Below, piece after piece: positions 25,076-34,171 of a DNA stretch of 64,000 bases. The DNA is from Nocardioides albus (GTDB lineage: Bacteria; Actinomycetota; Actinomycetes; Propionibacteriales; Nocardioidaceae). The notes under the pieces were generated by a model. The model searched no databases. It was not told the origin of the DNA and saw only the letters and a program-made list of their open reading frames with translations. Position 1 is the stretch's first letter, and the number at the start of each line of letters is the position of its first letter. Position numbers and translations under genes: made by a program. The stretch is taken from positions 186,001 through 250,000 of the forward strand of contig NZ_BMQT01000008.1 of assembly GCF_014648255.1 (NCBI RefSeq). The letters run 5' to 3'.

Positions 25076-25534
25076 TCAGTGCTTCAGGGTCGGCCGGTTC
25101 TCGTAGTAGGTGTACATCGCGATCGTGGTCCGGGTGGCCACGTTGGCGACCGAGCGGATCCTGCCGAGCAGCTCCTCGAGGGCCTCGGGGGTCGCGACCC
25201 GCACCTTGAGCATGTAGGACTCGGCGCCCGCGATGGACCAGCAGGCCTCTACCTCGTTGAGGTCGGCGACCCGCTCGGGGCAGTCGTCGGGTTGTGAGGG
25301 GTCGAGCGGCGTGACGGCCACGAATGCGGTCAGCGGGACACCGATCGCGGCGTAGTTGACGGTGGCGCCGTAACCGGTGATCAGGTCGCGCTGCTCGAGC
25401 CGCTTGACGCGCTGATGCACAGCCGAGGTCGACAGGCCGGTGGCCTTGCCCAGGTCGGTGTAGGACATCCGACCGTCCTCCGCGAGAAGCTGAAGGATTT
25501 TACGGTCGGTTGCCTCGATCTCAGGGGTAGTCAC
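25076..25534 (-). CDS. Lrp/AsnC family transcriptional regulator
   Basis: A 152-residue feast/famine regulator: N-terminal winged helix (YTDLGKATGLSTSAVHQRVKRLEQRDLI) and a C-terminal ligand-binding RAM/AsnC domain (ESYMLKVRVATPEALEELLGRI). It converges on kamA with 13 bases between stops. The position makes it the likely lysine- or amino-acid-responsive controller of kamA and the kam operon. Confidence 0.92.
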   Translation of the reverse strand: MTTPEIEATDRKILQLLAEDGRMSYTDLGKATGLSTSAVHQRVKRLEQRDLITGYGATVNYAAIGVPLTAFVAVTPLDPSQPDDCPERVADLNEVEACWSIAGAESYMLKVRVATPEALEELLGRIRSVANVATRTTIAMYTYYENRPTLKH

Positions 25535-25632
25535 GGCGACAGCGTACCCACAGCAGCAATATCTCCGTCGAAACGTCCAAAACCGTGTCCGATATCGAAA
25601 GATTTACGGCCCGCCGGTGGCTCAGGCGGACC

Positions 25633-26334
25633 TCAGGAGGGCCAGCCGGAGAGCGTCCTCGACGCGCCGTCGGCAGCAGGAGGGGTCTGGACCACCGACA
25701 GCAGCCGGCCGTCAGGACCCTCCTTGCGGCCGGAGGTCAGTGCTTCGCCGGTGGCCAGATGGGGGTCGGCGGACACGACTACCCGGCCGGTCGAGCTGAC
25801 CAAGGTCGCCTGCGCCTCGCGCAGGCAGGGCAGCAGCATCCTCTCCAGTGTCTCGACCGCGGTGTCGGCGCCCGCGACCCCGACCAGCCGGCCGCCCGCG
25901 TAGACCGGCAGCGTCGTGGTCAGGACGTACTCGTCGGTGCAGACGAAGTCGACGTAGGGACCGGCGACATTCAGCCGCCCGGTCCGCTCCGGCACGCGAA
26001 ACCACGGCTGCCGGGTGTAGTCCATGGTCTCGCCCGTCCCCGGCACCTCGGCTTCACCGAGGAAGTCCCGGCCTGCGCCCTGCCACCAGGCGAGGTAGAG
26101 CCGCCGGTCGCTGAGGGCATCTGGGGCGACGACGAAGCCGCCACCCAGCAGGTTCGGGTCCTGGAGGAACTCCACCGTCCCCGCCTCCACCTGTGCGCTC
26201 AGCTCGTCGGAGGTGACCGGCCCGGAGGCGAAGAGAGCGGCGACCTCGGTGCGCATCCGTTCCAGCTCGGCGAGAATCGCTCCGAAGTGCCGCTCGATCC
26301 GTACGGCGCAGTCGCCAGACACATCGATGTTCAC
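25633..26334 (-). CDS. Cache (PDC) sensor-domain protein without output domain
   Basis: A 233-residue protein made almost entirely of a PDC/Cache sensor fold: an N-terminal helix (IERHFGAILAELERMRTEV), then RLYLAWWQGAG, the Cache-typical segment DYTRQPWFRVPERTGRLNVAGPYVD cut by the ligand pocket, and TTTLPVYAGGRLVGVAGAD. It has no signal peptide, membrane span or signalling domain, so it would be a cytoplasmic ligand-binding protein. The start ATG overlaps the stop of the FadR-type regulator, so the two are co-translated. It probably binds the small molecule carried by the ABC importer divergent from it. Confidence 0.75.
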   Translation of the reverse strand: MNIDVSGDCAVRIERHFGAILAELERMRTEVAALFASGPVTSDELSAQVEAGTVEFLQDPNLLGGGFVVAPDALSDRRLYLAWWQGAGRDFLGEAEVPGTGETMDYTRQPWFRVPERTGRLNVAGPYVDFVCTDEYVLTTTLPVYAGGRLVGVAGADTAVETLERMLLPCLREAQATLVSSTGRVVVSADPHLATGEALTSGRKEGPDGRLLSVVQTPPAADGASRTLSGWPS

Positions 26335-27071
26335 TGGCGTACCACCTCATGGATCTCGGTCAGACGTTCAACGGCGTGGGCCACATGGTCGCGTACGCTC
26401 GTTCGGGCCGCGGCCACATCGCCCGCCTCCAGCGCGGCGACCAGCGCCCGATGCCGCCCGCCCGACGCCTGACGGAAGTCGGACTCGCTCAGCGGCACTC
26501 GCAGCAACGTACCGAAGTCGGCCTCTTGTCGCACCACCTCTCGGGTGAGGCGCGCCGACTGTGTCAGCGCCGCGACGGAGAGATAGAGCTCGCTCTCCGC
26601 ATCTCGCCATCTGCCCACGTCCTCCTCGTCCGCCGGGAGGAGCAGGTCGTGGAGGTCCTCCACCTCGTCCGGTGCGGCGCGCTCGGCCGCGAGCTCGGCG
26701 CAGCCGGTCAGCACCACCTGATACAGGCTCGCCCGGTCGCGCAGCTCCACCCGTGACATGGTGGCGAGCCGCCCCTTCACGACGTCGCCGGGTTCCGGCG
26801 CCCGCACGAACGAGCCACCACCGCGTCCGCGAGTGGTCACGACCAGCCCCTGTGCGCGCAGCGACACCAGTGCCTCCCGGGCGGTCACCGTCGCCACGCC
26901 CAGCATCTGGGCGAGCTCGAGCTCGCTCGGTAGCCGGTCCCCGTCGGCGAGGACGCCGGAGCGGATCGCCTCCGCAAGACGGTTCTCGACACGTACGGCT
27001 CTGCCTTCGTCGCCGATCGGCGCGAAGATCGCCGACCGGGCGCGCGAGGTCGTCGCACGGGCTTTGGCCAC
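26331..27071 (-). CDS. GntR/FadR-family transcriptional regulator
   Basis: A 246-residue repressor. GTG at 27071 is chosen because AAGGAGGA precedes it by eight bases. Residues about 25-90 form the winged helix (RLPSELELAQMLGVATVTAREALVSLR), followed by the VTTRGRGGGSFV wing. The rest is an all-helical FCD ligand domain. It is divergent from the polyamine-type ABC operon and coupled to the Cache protein, so it probably represses the transporter until an acid or amine ligand is present. Confidence 0.9.
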   Translation of the reverse strand: MAKARATTSRARSAIFAPIGDEGRAVRVENRLAEAIRSGVLADGDRLPSELELAQMLGVATVTAREALVSLRAQGLVVTTRGRGGGSFVRAPEPGDVVKGRLATMSRVELRDRASLYQVVLTGCAELAAERAAPDEVEDLHDLLLPADEEDVGRWRDAESELYLSVAALTQSARLTREVVRQEADFGTLLRVPLSESDFRQASGGRHRALVAALEAGDVAAARTSVRDHVAHAVERLTEIHEVVRQ

Positions 27072-27092
27072 GATCGGGCTCCTCCTTCGAAT

Positions 27093-27103
27093 GGGTTTTA
27101 CCA
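27093..27103. promoter_or_regulatory. Candidate FadR-type operator
   Basis: GGGTTTTACCA matches the FadR-subfamily operator pattern TNGTNNNACNA with one mismatch. It lies in the 88-base divergent region between the regulator (start 27071) and the ABC operon (start 27160), which is AT-rich. Confidence 0.35.
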
Positions 27104-27159
27104 AGAAACTTACGCAAGGGGTCTTTAAAATCTAAGATCTGGTTCCATATGATTAAGCA

Positions 27160-28230
27160 ATGGGACCGACCGAATCTCCGCAGATCCAGCTCGACGCCGT
27201 GTCCAAGGCGTACGGCGACGTGATGGCCGTCGACGCCCTCGACCTGACCATCGGCGACGGCGAGTTCTTCTCCATGCTCGGGCCCTCCGGCTCCGGCAAG
27301 ACCACCGTGCTGCGCCTCATCGCCGGCTTCGAGCGAGCCGACTCCGGCACGATCCGCCTCGGCAGCGAGGACGTCACCGCGCTGGCGCCGTTCGACCGAG
27401 ACGTCACCACCGTCTTCCAGGACTACGCCCTGTTCCCGCACCTCAACGTGCTCGACAACGTCGCGTACGGACTGCGCGTCCGCGGCGTCTCGAAGGCCGA
27501 GCGCAGCACCCGGGCGCGGGAGGCGCTCGGCATGGTCCGGCTCGACCACGTCGCGGCCCGCAAGCCCACCGAGCTCTCCGGCGGACAGCGACAGCGGGTC
27601 GCGTTGGCCCGCGCGATCGTCGTACGTCCCAAGGTGCTGCTCCTCGACGAGCCCCTGGGTGCGCTGGACCTCAAGCTGCGTGAGCAGATGCAGGTCGAGC
27701 TCAAGCAGATCCAGCGCGAGCTCGGGATCACCTTCGTCTTCGTCACCCACGACCAGGAGGAGGCCTTGACTCTCAGCGACCGGATCGCGGTCTTCGACAG
27801 CGGCCGGATCGTGCAGCTGGGCACGCCGAAGGAGATCTACGAGAGCCCGACCTCGCAGTACGTCGCCGACTTCGTCGGGACCTCCAACGTGTTCGACGAG
27901 CAGGTGTCCAAGCGGGTGCTGAAGATGGAGGGCGCCTTCGCGCTGCGACCGGAGAAGATCCTGCTGTCCCCGCTGACCGCGAGCGCCCCTGCCGGGGCGA
28001 TGACGGCCGCCGGGGTGATCACCGAGTCGATCTACATCGGCACCGGCCACCGCGTCCACATCGAGCTCGAGGACGGCACCCAGCTGGTCGCCCTCGAGCA
28101 GAGCCGCGGCGCTCTGCATCCCGACGCCGCCGAACCCGAGTCTCGGGGCGACCGCGTGGTCGCCTCCTGGTCGCCGGGCGACCTGGTCCCCCTGGGCACC
28201 GATTCGTCCCGTGCCGTGCAACACCGATGA
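27160..28230 (+). CDS. Spermidine/putrescine-type importer ATPase
   Basis: A 356-residue ATPase of the PotA/CUT2-like group: Walker A GPSGSGKTT, signature LSGGQRQRVALARAI, Walker B VLLLDEPLGALD, and the H-loop VTHDQEEAL. The C-terminal 100 residues form an OB-fold TOBE_2 domain (GTGHRVHIELEDGTQLV). It is the first of four genes of one import operon (overlaps of 4 bp, spacing close). Predicted ligand is a polyamine or a similar amine; this is inferred from family only. Confidence 0.92.
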   Translation: MGPTESPQIQLDAVSKAYGDVMAVDALDLTIGDGEFFSMLGPSGSGKTTVLRLIAGFERADSGTIRLGSEDVTALAPFDRDVTTVFQDYALFPHLNVLDNVAYGLRVRGVSKAERSTRAREALGMVRLDHVAARKPTELSGGQRQRVALARAIVVRPKVLLLDEPLGALDLKLREQMQVELKQIQRELGITFVFVTHDQEEALTLSDRIAVFDSGRIVQLGTPKEIYESPTSQYVADFVGTSNVFDEQVSKRVLKMEGAFALRPEKILLSPLTASAPAGAMTAAGVITESIYIGTGHRVHIELEDGTQLVALEQSRGALHPDAAEPESRGDRVVASWSPGDLVPLGTDSSRAVQHR

Positions 28231-28256
28231 GCAGAACCCACCAGAGAGGCTTGATC

Positions 28257-29444
28257 ATGCGCAACATCCCAACCAGGCACACCGCCGGCCGCACCATCGG
28301 CGGAGCAGTCGCGGCGCTGTCCCTGATCACGCTCACCGCCTGCGGCGGTGACAGCGGCAGCGAGTCGACCGGAGCGGCCGAGAAGCTCGGCGAGAACGAG
28401 GGCGAGGTCTCCATCCTCGCCTGGCCCGGCTACGTCGAGGACGGCTCGACGGACCCCGAGGTCGACTGGGTCTCCGGCTTCGAGAAGGAGACCGGATGCC
28501 AGGTCACCTCGAAGGTCTACGGCACCTCCGACGAGGCCTTCAACCTGGCCAAGTCGGGCGAGTACGACGTCGTGGCCGCCTCCGGCGACCTCACCCTGCG
28601 CATGATCGCGGCAGGCCAGGCGGCCGAGGTGAACACAGACCTGATCCCCAACTACGAGGGCATCTACGACTTCCTCAAGGACCGCGAGTGGAACACCGTG
28701 GACGAGAAGAACTACGGCATCCCGCACGGCTACGGCGCGAACCTGCTGATGTACAACACCAAGGACGTCACCCCCGCCCCGACCTCGTGGAAGGCGGTCT
28801 TCGAGGACGCGCCGAAGCACAAGGGCCAGGTCACCGCGTACGACTCGCCGATCTACATCGCCGACGCGGCGGTCTACCTGATGGCGCACCAGCCCGACCT
28901 GGGTATCGAGAACCCGTACTCCCTCGACGAGAAGCAGCTCGCCGCGGCCGTCGACCTGCTCAAGGCGCAGCGGACCTCCGTCGGTGAGTACTGGTCCGAC
29001 TACACCAAGACGCAGGCCTCCTTCGAGACCGGTGACACCGTGGTCGGCACCACCTGGCAGGTCATCGCCAACCTGATCGACCCGAAGAAGGCCCCGGTCG
29101 AGGCGATCCTCCCCTCCGAGGGGGCGACCGGCTGGAACGACACCTGGATGATCTCGTCGAAGTCGAAGTCGCCCAACTGCGCCTACGCCTGGCTCAACCA
29201 CATCTCCGACCCGGAGGTCAACGCCCAGGCGACGGAGTACTTCGGCGAGGCCCCCAACTCGGACAAGGCCTGCGAGTTCGCCTCCGAGGGCCACTGCGAG
29301 ACCTTCCACGCCGGCGACGAGGAGTACGCCAAGAAGATCTGGTTCTGGAACACGCCCATCAACGACTGCCTGGACGGCCGGACCGACGTCGAGTGCACCG
29401 ACTACCAGGACTGGACCAAGGCCTGGGCAGAGATCAAGGGGTGA
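28257..29444 (+). CDS. Extracellular spermidine/putrescine-type binding lipoprotein
   Basis: A 395-residue exported binding protein. The start ATG at 28257 has GAGAGG seven bases upstream. The signal peptide ends in a lipobox LTAC (Cys about 30), followed by a Gly/Ser linker. The PotD-type fold is seen in VSILAWPGYVEDGSTDPEVD, AASGDLTLRMIAAGQ, YGANLLMYNTKDV and the hinge segment GATGWNDTWMISS. It delivers ligand to the two permeases downstream. Because the permease gene begins inside its stop codon, the genes are coupled. Confidence 0.92.
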   Translation: MRNIPTRHTAGRTIGGAVAALSLITLTACGGDSGSESTGAAEKLGENEGEVSILAWPGYVEDGSTDPEVDWVSGFEKETGCQVTSKVYGTSDEAFNLAKSGEYDVVAASGDLTLRMIAAGQAAEVNTDLIPNYEGIYDFLKDREWNTVDEKNYGIPHGYGANLLMYNTKDVTPAPTSWKAVFEDAPKHKGQVTAYDSPIYIADAAVYLMAHQPDLGIENPYSLDEKQLAAAVDLLKAQRTSVGEYWSDYTKTQASFETGDTVVGTTWQVIANLIDPKKAPVEAILPSEGATGWNDTWMISSKSKSPNCAYAWLNHISDPEVNAQATEYFGEAPNSDKACEFASEGHCETFHAGDEEYAKKIWFWNTPINDCLDGRTDVECTDYQDWTKAWAEIKG

Positions 29445-30301
29445 CCTTGAGCTCCATCAGCAGCACGCTCAGCAGGAGGCCGGGCATCCGTCTCGGCCTC
29501 CTGCTGGCCGCTCCCCTGACCTGGCTGGTGCTCGTCTACGTCGTCGCCCTCGCCGCCCTGCTGGTGACCGCGTTCTGGACGATCGACTCGTTCACCAACG
29601 AGCTCGAACGCACCTTCACCCTCGACAACGTCCGTGAGATAACCAGCGAGGCGCTCTACCGGACCGTCACGCTCCGCACCCTCGGGGTGGCGCTGCTGGT
29701 GACGCTGATCGACTGCGCGATCGCGCTGCCGGTCGGCTTCTACATGGCCAAGGTCGCCTCCCGGCGCTCCCGCCATCTGCTGGTGATCGCCTTCCTGATG
29801 CCGCTGTGGGCGTCATACCTCGTCAAGGCGCTCGCCTGGCGCTCGCTGCTGTCCAACGGCGGCCTCCTGGACTGGGCCGGTGGCCTGGTCGGCCTCGGCA
29901 CACCGGGATTCGGCGTCACCGCGATCGTGCTCACCCAGGCGTACATCTGGCTTCCGTACGTCATCCTCCCCGTGTACGCAGCATATGAACGTGTCCCGGA
30001 CTCGCTGCTCGACGCCGCCGGCGACCTCGGAGCCCGGCCGGCGCGGACCTTCCGCACCGTCGTGCTGCCCCTGGTGGTCCCGGGTCTGGTCGCCGGGTCG
30101 ATCTTCTCGTTCTCGCTGACCATGGGCGACTACATCACCGTCAACATCGTCGGCGGCGCCAACCAGATGCTCGGCAACCTCGTCTACATCAACTCGGGTT
30201 CCAACCTGCCGCTGGCCGCAGCGATCGCTCTCATCCCGATCGCCGTGATCATGATCTACCTGGCGTTGGTACGCCGCACCGGAGCTCTGGAGAACCTATG
30301 A
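29441..30301 (+). CDS. Polyamine-type importer permease 1 (PotB-like)
   Basis: A 286-residue permease. GTG at 29441 overlaps the binding-protein stop (GTGA), giving MTLSSISSTLSRRPG; TTG at 29447 is an alternative. Six predicted spans with an EAA loop DAAGDLGARPARTFRTV before the last two. It would pair with the second permease to form the channel. The 3' end overlaps the next start by 4 bp. Confidence 0.88.
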   Translation: MTLSSISSTLSRRPGIRLGLLLAAPLTWLVLVYVVALAALLVTAFWTIDSFTNELERTFTLDNVREITSEALYRTVTLRTLGVALLVTLIDCAIALPVGFYMAKVASRRSRHLLVIAFLMPLWASYLVKALAWRSLLSNGGLLDWAGGLVGLGTPGFGVTAIVLTQAYIWLPYVILPVYAAYERVPDSLLDAAGDLGARPARTFRTVVLPLVVPGLVAGSIFSFSLTMGDYITVNIVGGANQMLGNLVYINSGSNLPLAAAIALIPIAVIMIYLALVRRTGALENL

Positions 30302-31110
30302 CCATCTCGCGAACCACCCGGCGCCTGCTCGCCGCGGTGACCGGCCTGGTGCTGGCGGTGCTCTACGCGCCGCTGGCCCTGGTCGTGGTGAACTCGTTCA
30401 ACACCTCCCAGGCGCTCACCTGGCCGCCCAGCGGATTCACCACCGAGTGGTGGCAGCGGGCAGCGGTCAACCCGGGGGCCCACGACGCGATCATCACCTC
30501 GCTGATCGTCGCGTCATGCGCGACCGTCATGGCACTGCTCCTCGGCACCCTGCTCGGCCTGGCGATGCAGCGCTACTCCTTCTTCGGGAAGAACACCGTC
30601 AACCTGCTGGTGATCCTCCCGATCGCCCTCCCCGGCATCGTCACCGGCATCGCGCTCTCCAACGCGTTCTCGTCGATCCTCGGCATCCGCCTGGGGTTCT
30701 TCACCCTGGTGGTGGCGCACGCGACGTTCTGCATCGTGACCGTCTTCAACAACGTGCAGGCACGGCTGCGGCGGATGGGCGGCAACCTCGAGGAGGCCTC
30801 TGCCGATCTCGGTGCAGGGATGTGGACCACCTTCCGGCTGGTCACGCTCCCGCAGCTGCGCTCCGCGCTGCTGGCCGGCGGGCTGCTGGCGTTCGCGCTC
30901 AGCTTCGACGAGATCATCGTGACGACGTTCGCCGCCGGCCCGGGGGTGACCACCCTTCCGGTCTGGATCCTGACCAACCTGTTCCGTCCCGGCCAGGCGC
31001 CGATCGTCAACGTCGTGGCGGTCGTCATGATCGTCGTCTCGGTCGCACCGATCTGGCTCGCCCAGCGACTCTCGTCCGACCCGAGCGAGAGCACGAGAGC
31101 GATTCACTAG
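30298..31110 (+). CDS. Polyamine-type importer permease 2 (PotC-like)
   Basis: A 270-residue permease with six predicted spans and an EAA loop EEASADLGAGMWTTFRLVTLP that docks on the ATPase. The first span segment VLYAPLALVVVNSFNTS is typical of PotC. It closes the importer operon; the gap to the next gene is 26 bases, so some transcripts may continue. Confidence 0.88.
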   Translation: MTISRTTRRLLAAVTGLVLAVLYAPLALVVVNSFNTSQALTWPPSGFTTEWWQRAAVNPGAHDAIITSLIVASCATVMALLLGTLLGLAMQRYSFFGKNTVNLLVILPIALPGIVTGIALSNAFSSILGIRLGFFTLVVAHATFCIVTVFNNVQARLRRMGGNLEEASADLGAGMWTTFRLVTLPQLRSALLAGGLLAFALSFDEIIVTTFAAGPGVTTLPVWILTNLFRPGQAPIVNVVAVVMIVVSVAPIWLAQRLSSDPSESTRAIH

Positions 31111-31136
31111 GGACGCGCTCGGCGGGAGCGGATAAT

Positions 31137-32069
31137 GTGCACAGCGTGGCTGAACCTCGAATGCTCCTGCTCGACACCGCGTCGCTCTACTTCAGGGCCT
31201 TCTTCGGCGTGCCCGACATCCGGGCCGAGGACGGCACGCCGGTCAACGCCGTCCGCGGCCTGCTGGAGTTCATCTCCCGGCTCGTCAACGACTACTCCCC
31301 CACCGACCTGGTGTGCTGCTGGGACAACGACTGGCGCCCGCAGTGGCGCGTCGATCTGATCCCGTCCTACAAGTCGCACCGGGTGGTGGAGGAGCTCGAG
31401 ACCGCCCCTGACGTGGAGGAGGTCCCCGACCCGCTGCAGATCCAGGTGCCGATCATCCGCGAGGTGCTCGCCGCGGCCGGGATCTGCGTCATCGGCGCCG
31501 ACGGCTACGAGGCCGACGACGTGATCGGCACCCTCGCCACGGGCGCGGGCATGCCCGTCGACGTCGTGACCGGCGACCGTGACCTCTTCCAGCTGGTCGA
31601 TGACGCTGCCGGCGTACGCATCCTCTACCCGACCCGGGGCGTGGGCGATCCCGACCTGGTCGACGAGAAGTGGGTGCTCGCCAAGTACGGGATCAGCGCC
31701 GCACAGTACGCCGACTTCGCGACCATGCGCGGAGACACCTCCGACGGGCTGCCGGGAGTGAAGGGCGTCGGCGAGAAGACCGCGGCCAAGCTGCTCGAGC
31801 AGTTCGGAGACCTGGAGGGGATCATCGCCGCCGTCGCCGACCCGACCACCTCCCTCACCAAGGCACAGAGGCAGAAGTTCATCGACGCGGTCGACTACCT
31901 GGCGGTCGCACCGAAGGTCGTGGCCGTGGCCCGAGACATCCCGCTGGACCGAAGCGGCACCGCTCTTCCCAGCGCGCCGGCCGACCCGGCTCGCCTGCAC
32001 GAGCTGGCCGCGACCTACAACCTCGCCTCCCCCGTCACACGCTTGGAAGCCGCTCTCGCACGGGTGTGA
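31137..32069 (+). CDS. 5'-3' exonuclease (flap endonuclease-like)
   Basis: About 310 residues of the PolI-type 5'-3' exonuclease family, without polymerase domain. The N-terminal LLLDTASLYFRAFFG, DGYEADDVIGTLA and DVVTGDRDLFQL hold the acidic metal-binding residues, and a helix-hairpin-helix region is seen in GLPGVKGVGEKTAAKLL. The start GTG at 31137 is preferred for its GGGAG eight bases upstream; GTG at 31146 and ATG at 31161 are alternatives. It probably removes RNA primers or flaps in DNA repair, like the small stand-alone homologue of actinobacteria. Confidence 0.9.
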   Translation: MHSVAEPRMLLLDTASLYFRAFFGVPDIRAEDGTPVNAVRGLLEFISRLVNDYSPTDLVCCWDNDWRPQWRVDLIPSYKSHRVVEELETAPDVEEVPDPLQIQVPIIREVLAAAGICVIGADGYEADDVIGTLATGAGMPVDVVTGDRDLFQLVDDAAGVRILYPTRGVGDPDLVDEKWVLAKYGISAAQYADFATMRGDTSDGLPGVKGVGEKTAAKLLEQFGDLEGIIAAVADPTTSLTKAQRQKFIDAVDYLAVAPKVVAVARDIPLDRSGTALPSAPADPARLHELAATYNLASPVTRLEAALARV

Positions 32070-32170
32070 TCGAGGTCTCCACGACTTCGTCGAGAAAGTT
32101 CGTGGAAACGGCATCATCAGCCGCGTACCGCTCCGTCTCCTTGGCAAGACCACCAAGAAGGAGCGGACGA

Positions 32171-32608
32171 ATGAGCGACATCAAGCACCCGGCAGTGCAG
32201 CAGGACATCAAGATCTCGTGCCTCGACCCCTGGGGCCGCACGGTCGAGGTGCCGACCACCCTCGGCTACCGCGAGAGCGACCCGTACGCAGTGAGCCTGA
32301 CCTTCCACTCCGGTACCGGCGACGTCGAGTGGGTCGTGTCCCGCACGTTGATGCTGCAGGGACTGGCCGCGCCCGCCGGTGAGGGTGACGTGAAGATCTA
32401 CCCGAGCATCGACGAGGACGCCAAGGCCGTCGCCGTCTTCGACTTCAGCTCCCCCGACGGGCGCCTCATCGCGACCGCCGACTCCCGCGAGGTGCAGATG
32501 TTCCTCGGCAAGTCCTTCTCAGCGGTTCCGGTCGGCGCCGAGAGCCAGCACATGGACCTCGATGCGCTCATCGCGGACCTGCTCGGCACCTCCTCCGACG
32601 CCGAGTAG
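32171..32608 (+). CDS. SsgA-like (SALP) sporulation/cell-division regulator
   Basis: A 145-residue protein of the SsgA/SsgB family. The pattern YRESDPYAVSLTFHSGTGDVEWVVSR, cut here at the variable loop, and FSSPDGRLIATADSREVQMFL are typical. In Streptomyces SsgA and SsgB help to position FtsZ at division and sporulation septa; in non-sporulating relatives a single SALP is common and its role is in cell division or wall growth. ATG at 32171 has AAGGAG eight bases before it. Confidence 0.88.
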   Translation: MSDIKHPAVQQDIKISCLDPWGRTVEVPTTLGYRESDPYAVSLTFHSGTGDVEWVVSRTLMLQGLAAPAGEGDVKIYPSIDEDAKAVAVFDFSSPDGRLIATADSREVQMFLGKSFSAVPVGAESQHMDLDALIADLLGTSSDAE

Positions 32609-32640
32609 GCACACCGCCCTCCTGCTCTTTCGTCTTCGCG

Positions 32641-32672
32641 CCCTCTCGTCCCGGATGTCCGGCACGAGAGGG
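32641..32672 (+). terminator. Terminator of the SsgA-like gene
   Basis: A 9-bp stem CCCTCTCGT / ACGAGAGGG around a loop that itself holds CCGG-ATGT-CCGG, followed by a T-rich stretch ending TTTT. Confidence 0.75.
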
Positions 32673-32764
32673 TTCGTCGTTTTCGCCAGCCGGAAGTTTC
32701 CTCTCGCCGTTGCCACGTCAACTGTGGTAGTGATGTGCGTCACGCGTCCCTCACGGAGGTCACC

Positions 32765-34171
32765 TTGCTCCCCGCATTCCTGTCTCGCGAGCGAACGGTT
32801 GCCGGTCCCGGCTTCAGTCGCTGGCTCATCCCGCCCGCCGCTCTCGCGGTCCACCTCTGCATCGGCCAGGTGTACGCCACCAGCGTCTACAAGACCGCTC
32901 TGGTCGAGCACTTCAACGTGAGCCAGACCGCGATCGGGCTGATCTTCTCGATCGCGATCGTGATGCTGGGTCTCTCGGCCGCCGTGATGGGCACCTGGGT
33001 CGACCGCAACGGACCGCGCGCGGCGATGACCGCGGCCGCGATCTTCTGGTCCTCAGGATTCTTCGTCGGCGCCCTCGGCATCGGCACCGGCCAGCTGTGG
33101 CTGGTCTACCTCGGCTACGGCGTCATCGGCGGCATCGGCCTCGGGATCGGCTACATCTCCCCCGTCTCCACACTGATCAAGTGGTTCCCTGACCGGCCCG
33201 GCCTGGCGACAGGCATGGCGATCATGGGCTTCGGCGGTGGCGCGATGATCGCCAGCCCGCTGAGCGGTCGGCTGCTGTCGCTCTACGACCCGTCCTTCAC
33301 CGGTGACGGCACCACCGTCCCCGACGGGCACGCGGTGATGATGCTCTTCCTCACCCTCGGCGTCGTCTACCTGGTCTTCATGTCCTTCGGCGCGGCGACC
33401 GTCCGCGTGCCCCCGGAGGGTTGGGCGCCGGCCGGCTGGGACCCGGCGAGCGTCAAGAAGAAGAAGCTCGTCACCACGGCGAGCGTCTCGGCGAACAACG
33501 CGATCCGGACCCGGGCGTTCTGGCTGGTGTGGATCGTGCTCTTCTGCAACGTGACCGCCGGGATCGGGATCCTCGAGCAGGCGGCTCCGATGATCCAGGA
33601 CTTCTTCCGCGTCGACGGCGTGTCGTCGGTCAGTGCGGCCGCGGCCGGTGGCTTCGTGGGTCTGCTCTCGATCGCCAACATGAGCGGCCGCTTCGTCTGG
33701 TCCTCGACCTCCGACATCATCGGCCGCAAGCCGATCTACATGATGTATCTCGGGGTCGGGCTGGTTCTCTACCTCCTGCTGGCGACCGTCGGTGACGCCT
33801 CGATGGCGCTCTTCGTGCTGCTCGCCGTGGTGATCCTGTCCTTCTACGGCGGCGGCTTCGCGACCGTGCCCGCCTACCTGCGCGACCTCTTCGGCACCTT
33901 CCAGGTCGGCGCCATCCACGGCCGCCTCCTGACCGCCTGGTCGGCCGCCGGGATCGCCGGACCGCTCATCATCAACGCCTTCCTCGACGCACAGGGTGAA
34001 CCAGGCACGCTCACCGCGGAGGCCTACCGTCCGGCGCTGCTGACCATGGTCGGTGTCCTCGCGGTCGGCTTCGTCGCCAACCTCCTGGTGCGCCAGGTGC
34101 CTGACAGGTTCCACGAACCGAAGTCCAACGATCCCGCCGATCCCACCGAGGCCGAGAGGAGTGCAGCATGA
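32765..34171 (+). CDS. MFS transporter, oxalate/formate antiporter (OFA) family
   Basis: A 468-residue facilitator with about 12 spans. TTG at 32765 is preferred because GGAGG lies five bases upstream; GTG at 32735 in frame would add ten residues. It has an OFA-type start (LAVHLCIGQVYATSVYKTAL) and the loops KWFPDRPGLATGMAIMGFG and YGGGFATVPAYLRDLFG. The substrate is probably a small carboxylate. Its stop overlaps the start of a 33-residue partner peptide. Confidence 0.88.
   Translation: MLPAFLSRERTVAGPGFSRWLIPPAALAVHLCIGQVYATSVYKTALVEHFNVSQTAIGLIFSIAIVMLGLSAAVMGTWVDRNGPRAAMTAAAIFWSSGFFVGALGIGTGQLWLVYLGYGVIGGIGLGIGYISPVSTLIKWFPDRPGLATGMAIMGFGGGAMIASPLSGRLLSLYDPSFTGDGTTVPDGHAVMMLFLTLGVVYLVFMSFGAATVRVPPEGWAPAGWDPASVKKKKLVTTASVSANNAIRTRAFWLVWIVLFCNVTAGIGILEQAAPMIQDFFRVDGVSSVSAAAAGGFVGLLSIANMSGRFVWSSTSDIIGRKPIYMMYLGVGLVLYLLLATVGDASMALFVLLAVVILSFYGGGFATVPAYLRDLFGTFQVGAIHGRLLTAWSAAGIAGPLIINAFLDAQGEPGTLTAEAYRPALLTMVGVLAVGFVANLLVRQVPDRFHEPKSNDPADPTEAERSAA

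Noticed and set aside
26368..28224. 618-codon frame antisense to the ABC ATPase and across the regulator
   Set aside because: It runs through two real genes and the divergent promoter region; no domain is visible.
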